Shown piece after piece: positions 27,950-44,650 of a DNA stretch of 64,000 bases. Source of the stretch: Limimaricola sp. Its GTDB lineage: Bacteria > Pseudomonadota > Alphaproteobacteria > Rhodobacterales > Rhodobacteraceae. The notes under the pieces are model-generated. The model searched no databases and was not told the DNA's origin. It saw only the letters and a program-made list of their open reading frames with translations. Every line of letters starts with the position of its first letter. Within the stretch, counting starts at the first letter, position 1. The DNA is taken from assembly GCF_016125575.1 (NCBI RefSeq), contig NZ_WGLM01000004.1, forward strand, positions 188,501 through 252,500. The letters run 5' to 3'. The position numbers and the translations under genes were made by a program.

Positions 27950-29380
27950 TCAGGTGGGGAAGTCGGCCAAGCCAAGCCTCGCCGCCCCCCCCTCTGTCAG
28001 CGCCCGAGTCCGAACCAGCGGTCCAAGAGCGATGAGGGTGATGAAAAGAAGGCCGATCTCGATGTGATAGACGACCGAGTAGCCGGTGGATGGCATGGCG
28101 AGTGCCTGTCCCAGTGCGCCATTCATGGCGGCATGATTGACGAGGTCCCTGACGGTCCCTCCGATGAAGATCGAGAATCCGGCGCCGGTGGCCTGCGCGG
28201 CCCCCCATGCACCCAGAGCCAGACCGCGCCCTGCCGTGCCTTGTGTCGGCATGGTCATTGCGGCGGTCAGGGTCGAGACGCTGAAAAGTCCCCCACCAAG
28301 GCCGATCAATCCGGCCCCGGCGAAAAAGACGGCATCGGAGCCCAAGGGCGCCGACATGATCACACAGGCAAAGGCCGCCAGCCCGATCAGGATGCCGCGG
28401 GCCCCCATGCGGTAGGGGTCGATCCCGCGGGCAAGCCAGCGCGCGGCGAGGCCAAAGCCGATCAGGCCACCGGCCGAGAACATCGCCGTCAGCAGCGTGG
28501 TGGCCGAAACCGACAGGCCCAGCACTTCGCCGCCATAGGGTTCCAGCAGCACGTCCTGCATGTTGAAGGCGAGCGCGCCGAAAAAGACCACGGCCAGCAG
28601 TCGCCCCGCGGCACCGCCCGCAGCCAGGTCGCGCCATGCGTCGCTGAAGCTGGGGCGCGGCGCCTCGCGTTCGGCCTTGGTCATCGGCTGCAGCTTTTCC
28701 TGCTTCCACAGCGCAACGAGGTTCAGCACGATCGTCACCACGGCCGAGCCCTGCACCACCTGCACCAGCCGCAGCGGGCTGAAATCGCGCAGCAGCGTGC
28801 CGATCACGATCGACGACAGCGCCATGCCGATCAGGTACATCACGTAAAGCAGCGCCACGACACGCGGCCGTGTTTCCTCTGTCGCGCGGTCAGCGGCCAG
28901 CGCAAGGCCCGCCGTCTGCGTCATGTGCATCCCGATCCCGGTCAGCAGGAAGGCCAGCCCGGCGCCAACGTAACCCGCCCAGTCCGGCCCAATGGCATGA
29001 TCGCCTGACAGGACAAGCAGGCCCATCGGCATGATCGCCAGCCCACCGAACTGGTAGAGCGAGCCGAACCAGAGGAACGGCACCCGTTTCCAGCCCAGCG
29101 CCGAACGGTGGTTGTCCGACCGGAACCCCAACAGCGCGCGGAACGGCGCCGAGAGCACCGGAATGGCGATCATCAGCGCCACGATCATCGCGGGCACGTG
29201 CAGCTCGACAATCATTACCCGGTTCAGCGTGCCCAGCAGCATCACCGAGGCCATGCCGACCGACACCTGGAACAATGACATCCGCAACAACTGGTTCATT
29301 GGCAGCTGATCACTGACCGCGTCCGCGAAGGGCAGAACCCGCGTTGTCAGAGACTTCAGTTGGTCGGCCTTGAAGATCAT
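27950..29380 (-). CDS. lhaA: LhaA, LH1 assembly protein (PucC/BCH2 MFS family)
   Basis: 476-residue integral membrane protein with about 12 helices, related to PucC and to major facilitator transporters. LhaA promotes LH1 assembly around the reaction centre, probably by delivering bacteriochlorophyll. ATG 29380 overlaps the bchM stop by four bases. Family blocks: LLRMSLFQVSVGMASVMLLGTLNRVMIVEL, FRALLGFRSDNHRSALGWKRVPFLW and GMHMTQTAGLALAADRA. Confidence 0.95.
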   Translation of the reverse strand: MIFKADQLKSLTTRVLPFADAVSDQLPMNQLLRMSLFQVSVGMASVMLLGTLNRVMIVELHVPAMIVALMIAIPVLSAPFRALLGFRSDNHRSALGWKRVPFLWFGSLYQFGGLAIMPMGLLVLSGDHAIGPDWAGYVGAGLAFLLTGIGMHMTQTAGLALAADRATEETRPRVVALLYVMYLIGMALSSIVIGTLLRDFSPLRLVQVVQGSAVVTIVLNLVALWKQEKLQPMTKAEREAPRPSFSDAWRDLAAGGAAGRLLAVVFFGALAFNMQDVLLEPYGGEVLGLSVSATTLLTAMFSAGGLIGFGLAARWLARGIDPYRMGARGILIGLAAFACVIMSAPLGSDAVFFAGAGLIGLGGGLFSVSTLTAAMTMPTQGTAGRGLALGAWGAAQATGAGFSIFIGGTVRDLVNHAAMNGALGQALAMPSTGYSVVYHIEIGLLFITLIALGPLVRTRALTEGGAARLGLADFPT

Positions 29381-30069
29381 GGCGTATGTCCTTCGAACAC
29401 CAGTGCAGTCGAGATGTAGAAACCGGAGGACACGCGCTCGACCTCGCGCAGGCGTCCGGGCACGTCCACCCGGCGCATCGCCTCGGCGATGCCAGCGGGG
29501 GCATGAGGGATCATCGTCGGGCTGCGGTCCGACCGGGGGAACAGCCGCCCCAGCCGCCACATCGCCATCAAGGCGGGCGTGCGCGGCGGAAGGGTGAAGA
29601 CGAAACGGCCCGACAGGCGCGGCGCGGCTTCGGCCAGAAGTGCTGCGATATCGTCGGCCCCGTAATAGATCATCGAATCCATCGCCACGATGTGGTCGAA
29701 GGCGCCGTGGGCCGGGTCCAGCATGTCACCGGCGCGCCAGGTTATCCGGCCCGTCAGCCGTTCTGGCATCCGCTGCTCGGCAATCGTGATCAGCGCTGGC
29801 GAGATGTCCACCGCCACCACGTCCGCGCCGCGCGCGGCCAGTTCCACCGCCATCGCGCCCGTGCCACAGCCCGCGTCCAGCACCCGCGCCCCGCGCAGAT
29901 CGCCCGGCAACTGGTCGAGCATCAGCGCGCGCATCCGGTCGCGACCCGCGCGCACGGTGGCGCGGATGCCAGACACCGGCGCGTCCGAGGTCAGCCGCTC
30001 CCACACCTTGGTGGCGGAACGGTCGAAGTAGTGTTCGACCCGGTCACGCGTGGCGGCGTAGGTGGCCAT
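29377..30069 (-). CDS. bchM: Mg-protoporphyrin IX O-methyltransferase
   Basis: Methylates the C13 propionate of Mg-protoporphyrin IX with AdoMet, just before ring closure by AcsF. 230 residues from ATG 30069, one base past the bchL stop. AdoMet motif VLDAGCGTGAMAVELAARG near residues 63-81; typical start DRVEHYFDRSATKVWERLTSD. Confidence 0.96.
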   Translation of the reverse strand: MATYAATRDRVEHYFDRSATKVWERLTSDAPVSGIRATVRAGRDRMRALMLDQLPGDLRGARVLDAGCGTGAMAVELAARGADVVAVDISPALITIAEQRMPERLTGRITWRAGDMLDPAHGAFDHIVAMDSMIYYGADDIAALLAEAAPRLSGRFVFTLPPRTPALMAMWRLGRLFPRSDRSPTMIPHAPAGIAEAMRRVDVPGRLREVERVSSGFYISTALVFEGHTP

Positions 30070-30070
30070 C

Positions 30071-38013
<7,943 letters not shown>

Positions 38014-38117
38014 CTCTGTCGTGCCATTCAAGATCAGCGGGCTTAGGGCCAAAATCAGCAATAAACCCTCATAAAAGCCGCTATTTTGCACATCTAAGAG
38101 TGGTGATCCATCACAAC

Positions 38118-38135
38118 TGTCAATTTGCTTTGACA
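38118..38135. promoter_or_regulatory. PpsR/CrtJ operator at ppaA
   Basis: TGT-N12-ACA match (TGTCAATTTGCTTTGACA), covering the proposed -35 of ppaA; suggests that ppaA and perhaps ppsR are under PpsR control. Confidence 0.83.
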
Positions 38136-38158
38136 TTAGTTTGGTCAACCCCGACAAT
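38130..38158 (+). promoter_or_regulatory. Putative ppaA promoter
   Basis: TTGACA (38130-38135), 17 bases, GACAAT (38153-38158), about 95 bases before the ppaA start. The -35 lies in a PpsR operator. Confidence 0.55.
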
Positions 38159-38251
38159 GAAATGCAGCCCATGGCACCGGAAGACGCCCCGGTGGCTTGA
38201 TGGCTGCGGGTTTCGCCTGTATGGCCGGCCCGGTACCAGGAGATGTCGGCG

Positions 38252-39004
38252 ATGACGAACGGCTCCAATCGCGGGTTCGGAACCCAACCTGTCGAGGATG
38301 CGGTCGTTGCGGCGCCCGGTCACGACGACGCGATGCCGCCCGACCTGCTCGACCTGCTGGAAAAAACCATCCTCGCGCGCGGCGCGGCTGATTTCTCGGC
38401 CTTCCTTGCCGCTTGTGCGGCGCAGGGCATCGACAACAACCGGATCGTTGATCATTTCATTCCGGCCGCGGCCCGCACCGCGGGCGTGCAATGGTGCGAA
38501 GACGGGCTTAGCTTCGTCGACGTGACCGTTGCGGTCGCACGGCTGCAAGGCCTGCTGCACCGGTTGTCACCGGGTGATGACAGCCCGTTCGACATTTGCG
38601 CATCGGCGGTCCTGCTGGTGGCGCCTGAAGGCACCGATCACACACTGGGTGCAGAGGTGCTTGCCGAACAGTTGCGCAGGCACGGCATCTACGTCCGGCG
38701 CGTGCTGCAGGCCACGCCGGATATCGTGGTGCACGAACTGAGGCGCGACCCCCTTGATGCGGTCTTCGTGTCGGCGGGACAGGGCGCACCGCTTGAAAAG
38801 ATTCGCAGGCTGGTGCAGGCGGCCCGGACCGTCGGACCGAATGGCCCTTGCGTGGTGATTGGTGGCGGCGTTTTGGAAGACAACCCCGACATCACCGAGT
38901 TGACCGGGGCCGACATCGCCACAAGCGACATGGCCGCAGCACTTAAGGCTTGCGGCATAGCCATACCGGCAAAAGACAGGCCGCGGGCGGCTGCCCGGGC
39001 TTGA
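38252..39004 (+). CDS. ppaA: PpaA/AerR, cobalamin-binding antirepressor of PpsR
   Basis: 250-residue regulator of photosynthesis genes. AerR of R. capsulatus binds cobalamin in the light and changes CrtJ/PpsR binding. Start at ATG 38252, 9 bases after AGGAG (ATG 38243 sits directly on that site). N-terminal helical segment (about 30-105, AAARTAGVQWCEDGLSFVDVTVA) and a Rossmann-like B12-binding domain (about 118-240: LLVAPEGTDHTLGAEVLAEQLRRHGIYV). H130 in the GTDHTLG loop is the candidate cobalt ligand. It lies 17 bases upstream of ppsR. Confidence 0.92.
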   Translation: MTNGSNRGFGTQPVEDAVVAAPGHDDAMPPDLLDLLEKTILARGAADFSAFLAACAAQGIDNNRIVDHFIPAAARTAGVQWCEDGLSFVDVTVAVARLQGLLHRLSPGDDSPFDICASAVLLVAPEGTDHTLGAEVLAEQLRRHGIYVRRVLQATPDIVVHELRRDPLDAVFVSAGQGAPLEKIRRLVQAARTVGPNGPCVVIGGGVLEDNPDITELTGADIATSDMAAALKACGIAIPAKDRPRAAARA

Positions 39005-39021
39005 ACAGGAACAACTACGCC

Positions 39022-40494
39022 ATGAAAGGCGCTAACGGGGTGACATCCCGCGGGACGAAATACTGGAACAGCGGCGCGATTCCCCTGATCGCGCCAGAGA
39101 TCCTTGGCAACATCATCGCCGAGGTGGCCGATCTTGCTATTGTTATCTCGGAAGAGGGCACGGTCCTGTCGGTTCTCGTGAACCCGATGCACGACGCCTT
39201 CCGCAGGCTTGAGCACTGGGAGGGGAAAGACATCCGGTCGGCCCTCACTGTCGAAAGCGTGCCCAAGTTCGAATCGCGCCTGCGCGACTTTCTCGCCGGC
39301 CGCGAGGGGCTGCGGCCCGTCGAGATAAACCATGCAGACAGCATCGGTCGGTGGGAATTCCCGATTCGCTACTCGTTCCACCGGATCGGGCCGGACGGCG
39401 CGATCCTGATGCTGGGCCGTGACTTGCGCCCGATTGCCGAAATGCAGCAGCAACTGGTCCGAGCGCAGCTGGCGCTTGAACAAGACCACGAATCGCAGCG
39501 CGAGAACGATACCCGGTTCCGTGTGCTGATGGACGGCACGCGCGACGCAATCGTGTTCCTGACCGCGCGCACCGGGCTGATTACCGATGTCAACAATGCC
39601 GCCACGGATCTGTTCGGCCGCAGCCGCGACGAGTTGATCGGCGCGCCGCTGATCGGCGAATTCGACGGCCGAACGCGCGGCGATCTGGTCGATCGCTTGT
39701 CGGCCCATGCAATTTCAGACCGATCGCAGCCGATGCGTCTGCACCTGCGGCGGGCCGGTCAGGTGGTGCAGGTCTCGCCCATGCTGTTCCGGGCCGGCGG
39801 CGAACGCGTCTTGATGTGCAAGATCGATGGCGGCGTCGACAAGACGCACGCCGATGATCTGGGCCGTAATCTGCAAAGCCTGTTCCATCGCGGGCCCGAC
39901 GCCATCGTCTTCACCGATTCCGCGGGCACGATCATGTCGGCCAACGAAGGCTTTCTTGATCTGATCGACGCAGCGCATGACCTCAACGTGCGGGGGCGAA
40001 GCCTTGCCGAATACCTCGCGCGCGGGTCGGTCGATTTGCGGGTGATGACGGATAATGCCGCGCGGTCAGGACGGATGCGGATGTATCCCACCAAGCTGGC
40101 CGGCGAGTACGGCAACGCGCGCCAGGTCGAGATTGCAGTGACCTGTATCGAGGCCGGCGACGCCAACATCTTTGCCATGGTCATGCGGGACGTCAGCCGG
40201 TTGGACCCCAGCCGACCTGTCAGCACCGCAGCTAACAACGACGACAATGCGCGTTCGGTCATGGAACTGGTCGGCACTGCGACGCTCAAGGAAATCGTCG
40301 CAGAATCGACCAGCGTGGTCGAGCGGATGTGCATCGAGACGGCGGTGGAGCTGACGATGAACAATCGCGTCGCTGCGGCAGAAATGCTGGGCCTGTCGCG
40401 GCAATCGCTTTACGTCAAGCTGCGCAAGTACGACCTGCTGAGCAAGAGCCCCGGCAACGTTGAAGACGACGTCGAGAGCGACGACGAGAACTAG
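39022..40494 (+). CDS. ppsR: PpsR/CrtJ, redox-responsive repressor of photosynthesis genes
   Basis: Repressor that binds TGT-N12-ACA operators under oxygen. 490 residues from ATG 39022: an N-terminal PAS-like region (about 25-150), a coiled Q-linker (about 140-165, EMQQQLVRAQLALEQDHESQRE), PAS1 (about 165-270), PAS2 (about 285-390) and a C-terminal Fis-type helix-turn-helix (NNRVAAAEMLGLSRQSLYVKLRKY). Three cysteines are C266, C375 and C437. C437, just before the DNA-binding helix, corresponds by position to the redox cysteine C424 of R. sphaeroides. An acidic tail (EDDVESDDEN) ends the protein. Confidence 0.96.
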   Translation: MKGANGVTSRGTKYWNSGAIPLIAPEILGNIIAEVADLAIVISEEGTVLSVLVNPMHDAFRRLEHWEGKDIRSALTVESVPKFESRLRDFLAGREGLRPVEINHADSIGRWEFPIRYSFHRIGPDGAILMLGRDLRPIAEMQQQLVRAQLALEQDHESQRENDTRFRVLMDGTRDAIVFLTARTGLITDVNNAATDLFGRSRDELIGAPLIGEFDGRTRGDLVDRLSAHAISDRSQPMRLHLRRAGQVVQVSPMLFRAGGERVLMCKIDGGVDKTHADDLGRNLQSLFHRGPDAIVFTDSAGTIMSANEGFLDLIDAAHDLNVRGRSLAEYLARGSVDLRVMTDNAARSGRMRMYPTKLAGEYGNARQVEIAVTCIEAGDANIFAMVMRDVSRLDPSRPVSTAANNDDNARSVMELVGTATLKEIVAESTSVVERMCIETAVELTMNNRVAAAEMLGLSRQSLYVKLRKYDLLSKSPGNVEDDVESDDEN

Positions 40495-40502
40495 CCAGCG
40501 CC

Positions 40503-41936
40503 CTACGTCGCCGGCGGGCGCCAGTCCCCGAAACCGAACGCCACGTAGTCCCGCAAATAGGCGTCCCGCCCCGCGGCCTCGACCTCGGCATCGTAGATCG
40601 CGGCCAGCCATGGCGCATGCGGGTCTGTCTCTTCAGGCACAGGTGCTGGCGAATCGCCGATCTGGGCGGCAAGCTGCGCCAGATCGTCCTGCAATCGTTC
40701 CTCGCGCAGGATCATGTCGGGCATGATCACTTCGGCCATGCCATGGATCACGGCAAACTGCGTGGCCCATGACGGATCGGTCCTCAGCGCGGTCTGCGCC
40801 GACAGATTGGCCCGGACGAATGCCAGAAAACCCATGAAAGCGGCGCGGTGGGCGGCGGCGTCATAGCCTTCGGTCGGGCCGTCTTTGGGCAGCGGCACCT
40901 TGAAAGTGGTGCGCAGCGTCTGGCGGATCGCACCGAACGTGCCGGGGCCGGTCGGCAGGATCAATTCGCAGAACGCCGCATGGGCGCGCGCCAGCGGATG
41001 GCGCAGCACGGTAAAACTGCGATGGCCCGGCCGGTCGCGTAGCCAAAGGCGCAAGGTTTTCTGGGTCAGGCCGGTTTGCAGGTCCGCCTCGGGCCGGTCG
41101 TCAAGCGCGGCAAGCCAGCGGCGCACCGCCGCTTCGGGGCCGCAGCGCACCGGCAGGTAGATCAGCGGGCTGACCGCGGCGGCGACATGGCCCGGAACCA
41201 TGGGGCCGCGGCGCGGCTCGAAATTGGGTGTGCGCGTCAGGTTAAACCGATCGAGCCGGGCCAGCGCCGCCTCCATGGCGGGGTAGTTTGCCACCTTCTC
41301 TGCCATCGGCTCGGGGTTCTGTTTCTTGAGCTTGGTGTCCAATCCCTCGGCTTGCGCGGTGCAGCCCAGCCACCGGGCAAGGCCATTCATCACTCCCAAG
41401 TCCTGCAGATCCTCGTAATCAAGGTAGAAGGCCGTCTGCGCACTTCGCTGGAGCGTATTGAGAATATGCACCTGCGCAGCCTGCACTGCTGTCAGATGCG
41501 CCGTGAACTCTGCCGCGTCAAAATGCGCCGCCTGTTGACGGGCGTGACGGACGTTGGTCAGTTTCCACTGGCCGGTTGCCGCGGCAATCTTGCGGCTGAC
41601 AAAGCTTTCCAGCGGGTTGCGCGTCAGCACGATCTTGGCACAGCGCGGATTGGCAAGGCAGGCCTCGATCACGCGCGGGTCATGATCAGAAAACAGCCGA
41701 AACCCGCCCAATCCCTCGGGCCAATCACGGATCCGGTCAAGCAGCACCTGCGGATTGGCATCGCGCGCGGCTTGCGTGATGCCCAGAATATCGGTGCTGT
41801 TGGGATAGCCAATGAAGTGCGGGTTGAACGCCTCGCCAAAGCTGTGGAGCCCCGGAAAGGCGTTGATATTGGCCTCGAGGAAGTTCGAGCCGGTCCGCAT
41901 CTCGGCCAGAATTACGAAACTGTCGAAATCGGGCAT
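40503..41936 (-). CDS. Tandem sulfotransferase-like protein
   Basis: 477 residues with two sulfotransferase-like halves. The N-terminal half has an Stf0/NodH-type PAPS site: 5'-phosphosulfate loop RTGSNFL (14-20) and 3'-phosphate motif IVLTRNPLESFVSRK (102-116). The C-terminal half resembles the sulfotransferase-2 family: FTVLRHPLARAHAAFCE (308-324). Its expected PKxxGT(S/T) loop is instead LPVRCGPEA (261-269), so it may not bind PAPS. Last gene of the galU-to-sulfotransferase run; likely adds sulfate to a surface glycan. Substrate unknown. It lies convergent to ppsR with only 8 bases between stops. Confidence 0.8.
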   Translation of the reverse strand: MPDFDSFVILAEMRTGSNFLEANINAFPGLHSFGEAFNPHFIGYPNSTDILGITQAARDANPQVLLDRIRDWPEGLGGFRLFSDHDPRVIEACLANPRCAKIVLTRNPLESFVSRKIAAATGQWKLTNVRHARQQAAHFDAAEFTAHLTAVQAAQVHILNTLQRSAQTAFYLDYEDLQDLGVMNGLARWLGCTAQAEGLDTKLKKQNPEPMAEKVANYPAMEAALARLDRFNLTRTPNFEPRRGPMVPGHVAAAVSPLIYLPVRCGPEAAVRRWLAALDDRPEADLQTGLTQKTLRLWLRDRPGHRSFTVLRHPLARAHAAFCELILPTGPGTFGAIRQTLRTTFKVPLPKDGPTEGYDAAAHRAAFMGFLAFVRANLSAQTALRTDPSWATQFAVIHGMAEVIMPDMILREERLQDDLAQLAAQIGDSPAPVPEETDPHAPWLAAIYDAEVEAAGRDAYLRDYVAFGFGDWRPPAT

Positions 41937-41939
41937 GGA

Positions 41940-43640
41940 TCAGCGCACCACGTAGGGCTTGCGTCGCGACTGCGGCTTGTTGCGATCCTCGCTTCCATTG
42001 GGAAAATCGCCCATCAGGTAGGGGTGCATACCCTGGTTCTTCAGGTTCTGCAGGAATTGCGGGAACCCGTCGAGGTTGACCATGCGCGGCGCCTCGATCA
42101 GCCGCTGCGGCGCCTTGGCGGTAATCTCGTCGATGATGGCCTGCAGGTTTTCCATCGGGGATTCGATGAAATCGGCCATCGTCCAGATCCGCACTTTCGC
42201 CTTGGCCTGCTTGGACCGCAGAAGTGCCAGGTGATCGCTCTCGATCTTTTGCAGGCGCGCGGCCTCGGCACGAATTTCCGCGAAGTTGCGATTGGACTGG
42301 TAAAGCGGCACCGCCCAGGCCCCGCTGATCACCGAGATCTGCGCGTTGGGATCCTTGGCCATGTCCCAAGTGATGTATTGTGAATCGCGCGGGCCAAACT
42401 GGAAGCTTTGCCGTTCGCCACGCGTGTTCCAGATCAGCCCGGTCAAGAACATGCGCCCGTTGTAGTCACGCAGTTGCGGACTGTCGGACAAGGCGCCGGC
42501 AAAGGTGGCCTGACGCCCTTCGAATTCGACCCGTTCAGGCGCGAAGAGGTGGCCGTGAACGTTGCCGCCGACCATCCGCGCCAGCCATTCCTCGAAATCC
42601 TCGAACAGCTCGGAAAACCCCTCGAACACCGAATATGGCGCGGCGGTAAAGCCGTTTTCCCAGCCTTCATGCGGCAGGCGGCTTTGCATATGCAGGCCGG
42701 GGCGGCCGCGCGTGCGTCGCTCGACCGCCTTGGAAAATATCCGGTCAATCTTGCCCGGGTTGGGCTCGGCCCCTTTCATCGCGCTGGCGGCGTCGTTCAG
42801 GAACGTCTCGTACAGACGGTCGGCATGCGGCCAGATCTTGCGCGCGACGAAACAATCCGACCGGCGCAAAAGCTGCAGGTGATCATCGTAGAAAATGTGC
42901 GGCTTGCCCTGGAAATCGAACTTAGACAGCGTCAGCGAGCGGCTTTCGATATTCGCGGAATAGAGCCTGACAAGGCTCTGGAAATAGCTTTCGTCCGGAA
43001 TCCAGACCCGGCGGAAGTAGCGATCGTAATTTGCCCTGCCGGGATCCTGCAGGATCGTGGACAGCGTCTGCCGCGTCAGGCACCACCATTGCGACCCGAT
43101 ATGGGGTACGATGCCATCAGGGATCTTGCGCCGCACCTTCAGCCGCCGTTGCAGTCTGACATATCCATCAAACAGGATGCGGTGCCGCTTCCACGCAAAG
43201 GGAAAGCGCAAGGTAAACCGTTCTTCGTCCAGACCACCGACGGTCCATGACACATCGGCGATCGTGGCACTTTCGATGAAATCCGTGCGGGGGCGCGCAT
43301 CAAGATAGCTGCGCAACTCCTTCACCGGGCGCAGCGGCAGGCAAGAGCCCGAGGCGAGGTAGACGTGCCGCACCTTGGGAAACTTGTCGAGCATCAGTTC
43401 GGCTGCCGATTGCGACGCGGCCACAATGCCCCACGTCCCCCATTCGCAACGGTGGCGGCGGCTGAAAAGCACCGTGGGCAGGTCCGACAGCGCAGCGCGG
43501 AAGGCGTCGTTCTTCTTGCGCGCCACCTTGGCATCAACATGCACCACCACCGGGCAGTCATTGGCAACCCAGTGGCGGATCACCTGTTCGGCCCGGTCAA
43601 GCGCGGTATGCACCAGCATGATGATGCCGACGGTGCTCAC
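41940..43640 (-). CDS. Core-2/I-branching-type glycosyltransferase (GT14-like)
   Basis: 566 residues from GTG 43640, which overlaps the upstream gene stop (GTGA). Residues 1 to about 270 match the GT14 fold: VGIIMLVHTALDRAEQVIRHW, VVVHVDAKV, HVYLASGSCLPLRPVKEL, GSQWWCLTRQTL and WIPDESYFQSL. The remaining 290 residues are a C-terminal domain I do not recognise (EFEGRQATFAGALSDSPQLRDYNG). Probably forms a branch or linkage in a surface polysaccharide, next to a sulfotransferase. Confidence 0.82.
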   Translation of the reverse strand: MSTVGIIMLVHTALDRAEQVIRHWVANDCPVVVHVDAKVARKKNDAFRAALSDLPTVLFSRRHRCEWGTWGIVAASQSAAELMLDKFPKVRHVYLASGSCLPLRPVKELRSYLDARPRTDFIESATIADVSWTVGGLDEERFTLRFPFAWKRHRILFDGYVRLQRRLKVRRKIPDGIVPHIGSQWWCLTRQTLSTILQDPGRANYDRYFRRVWIPDESYFQSLVRLYSANIESRSLTLSKFDFQGKPHIFYDDHLQLLRRSDCFVARKIWPHADRLYETFLNDAASAMKGAEPNPGKIDRIFSKAVERRTRGRPGLHMQSRLPHEGWENGFTAAPYSVFEGFSELFEDFEEWLARMVGGNVHGHLFAPERVEFEGRQATFAGALSDSPQLRDYNGRMFLTGLIWNTRGERQSFQFGPRDSQYITWDMAKDPNAQISVISGAWAVPLYQSNRNFAEIRAEAARLQKIESDHLALLRSKQAKAKVRIWTMADFIESPMENLQAIIDEITAKAPQRLIEAPRMVNLDGFPQFLQNLKNQGMHPYLMGDFPNGSEDRNKPQSRRKPYVVR

Positions 43641-44647
43641 GCCCAGTTCCCTTTCGACATCAGGCCAAGAATTTCCAGCTGCCGCCAGTTGATGTATTTC
43701 TCGCTCCACTTACACCACATCTCGGGATGCGAGGCGAGGCTGGCGGCATAAGCCTTGTATTCAGCACTGTTTGCGTAGTGTTGCTTGCGGTCCAGTTCTT
43801 CCTGCGCCTTCAGCGCGAAGGTATCGAGGAACTTGGTGTGCAGCAGAACGCCAGAGGCCTTCTCTCCACCCCATTCGTCGTAAACAAGGTTCAGCCCGCG
43901 TGGCAGCAACATGTGGGTGGAGCTGACATAGGCATATTCCCTGTCCCATTTGACCAGGGGAATCTTGTTGAGCGCGGGCGCGCGCGCCGGATCGTCACGG
44001 AAGAACAGCCGCGCGCGCGGCCCTCCTTGAATCCAAAGATTGCCAAAACGCTGGTTGCGGTAGATCGAGTAATTGCCCGAGTCGAACCAAGAGGCGATTT
44101 CCAGCGGGTTTTGCATCCGCCGGTAGGGCACCTCGTCGATTTTGCCGCGCGGATACATATCCAGCAGCATCGCCCCGAATGACCGGATCGACGACGCGTC
44201 AAGCCAGTCGGTCAGCGCGCGCAGCGGACGCGTGTCACAGAATGGGTAAATCAGGAATTCATCCGGATCGACGACCAGCACCCAGTGGCCGTGCGCGTAT
44301 TTCATCTGCAGCCAGTTCAGCCAGTCGACCCCGAAACGCGCACGCTTGTAGCTGGCAGGCGTTGTCCAGAGCGAGACGTCAGGTTGCTGCGCAAGGTATT
44401 CACGGCCACCATCGGTGCTGTCATTGTCCACGAAGAAGAAATGATTGACGCCCAGCTTGCGGTAATAGTCGAGGAAGTAGGGCAGCCGCACCTCTTCGTT
44501 GCGGACGGTCGAGAACAGCAGGATGTCTTCGTCACGCAGGCCGGCCGTGCGATCCTTCACCAAAGTCAGGTCGCGGCGCTTTCGAAAAGCACGGATACGC
44601 CAGCGTTTGCGCTGCAATCTCAGCCGGTAGGATTGCCAGACACTCAC
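43637..44647 (-). CDS. Family 2-like glycosyltransferase
   Basis: 336 residues. A GT-A type fold is suggested by FSTVRNEEVRLPYFLDYYRKLGV, DNDST (74-78) and the metal-binding-type motif VVDPDEF (125-131). The N-terminus is very basic (residues 7-30), perhaps a membrane-surface anchor. Conserved WIQGGPRARLFF and STHMLLPRGLNL follow. It belongs to the group often annotated glycosyltransferase family 2/92. Donor and acceptor unknown. Its stop overlaps the GT14-like start. Confidence 0.8.
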   Translation of the reverse strand: MSVWQSYRLRLQRKRWRIRAFRKRRDLTLVKDRTAGLRDEDILLFSTVRNEEVRLPYFLDYYRKLGVNHFFFVDNDSTDGGREYLAQQPDVSLWTTPASYKRARFGVDWLNWLQMKYAHGHWVLVVDPDEFLIYPFCDTRPLRALTDWLDASSIRSFGAMLLDMYPRGKIDEVPYRRMQNPLEIASWFDSGNYSIYRNQRFGNLWIQGGPRARLFFRDDPARAPALNKIPLVKWDREYAYVSSTHMLLPRGLNLVYDEWGGEKASGVLLHTKFLDTFALKAQEELDRKQHYANSAEYKAYAASLASHPEMWCKWSEKYINWRQLEILGLMSKGNWA

Positions 44648-44650
44648 CCG

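Noticed and set aside
40495-40502. Insertion sequence or transfer scar at the ppsR end as cause of the rearrangement
   Set aside because: Only 8 bases separate the two stops and no inverted repeat, transposase fragment or att-like duplication is visible.
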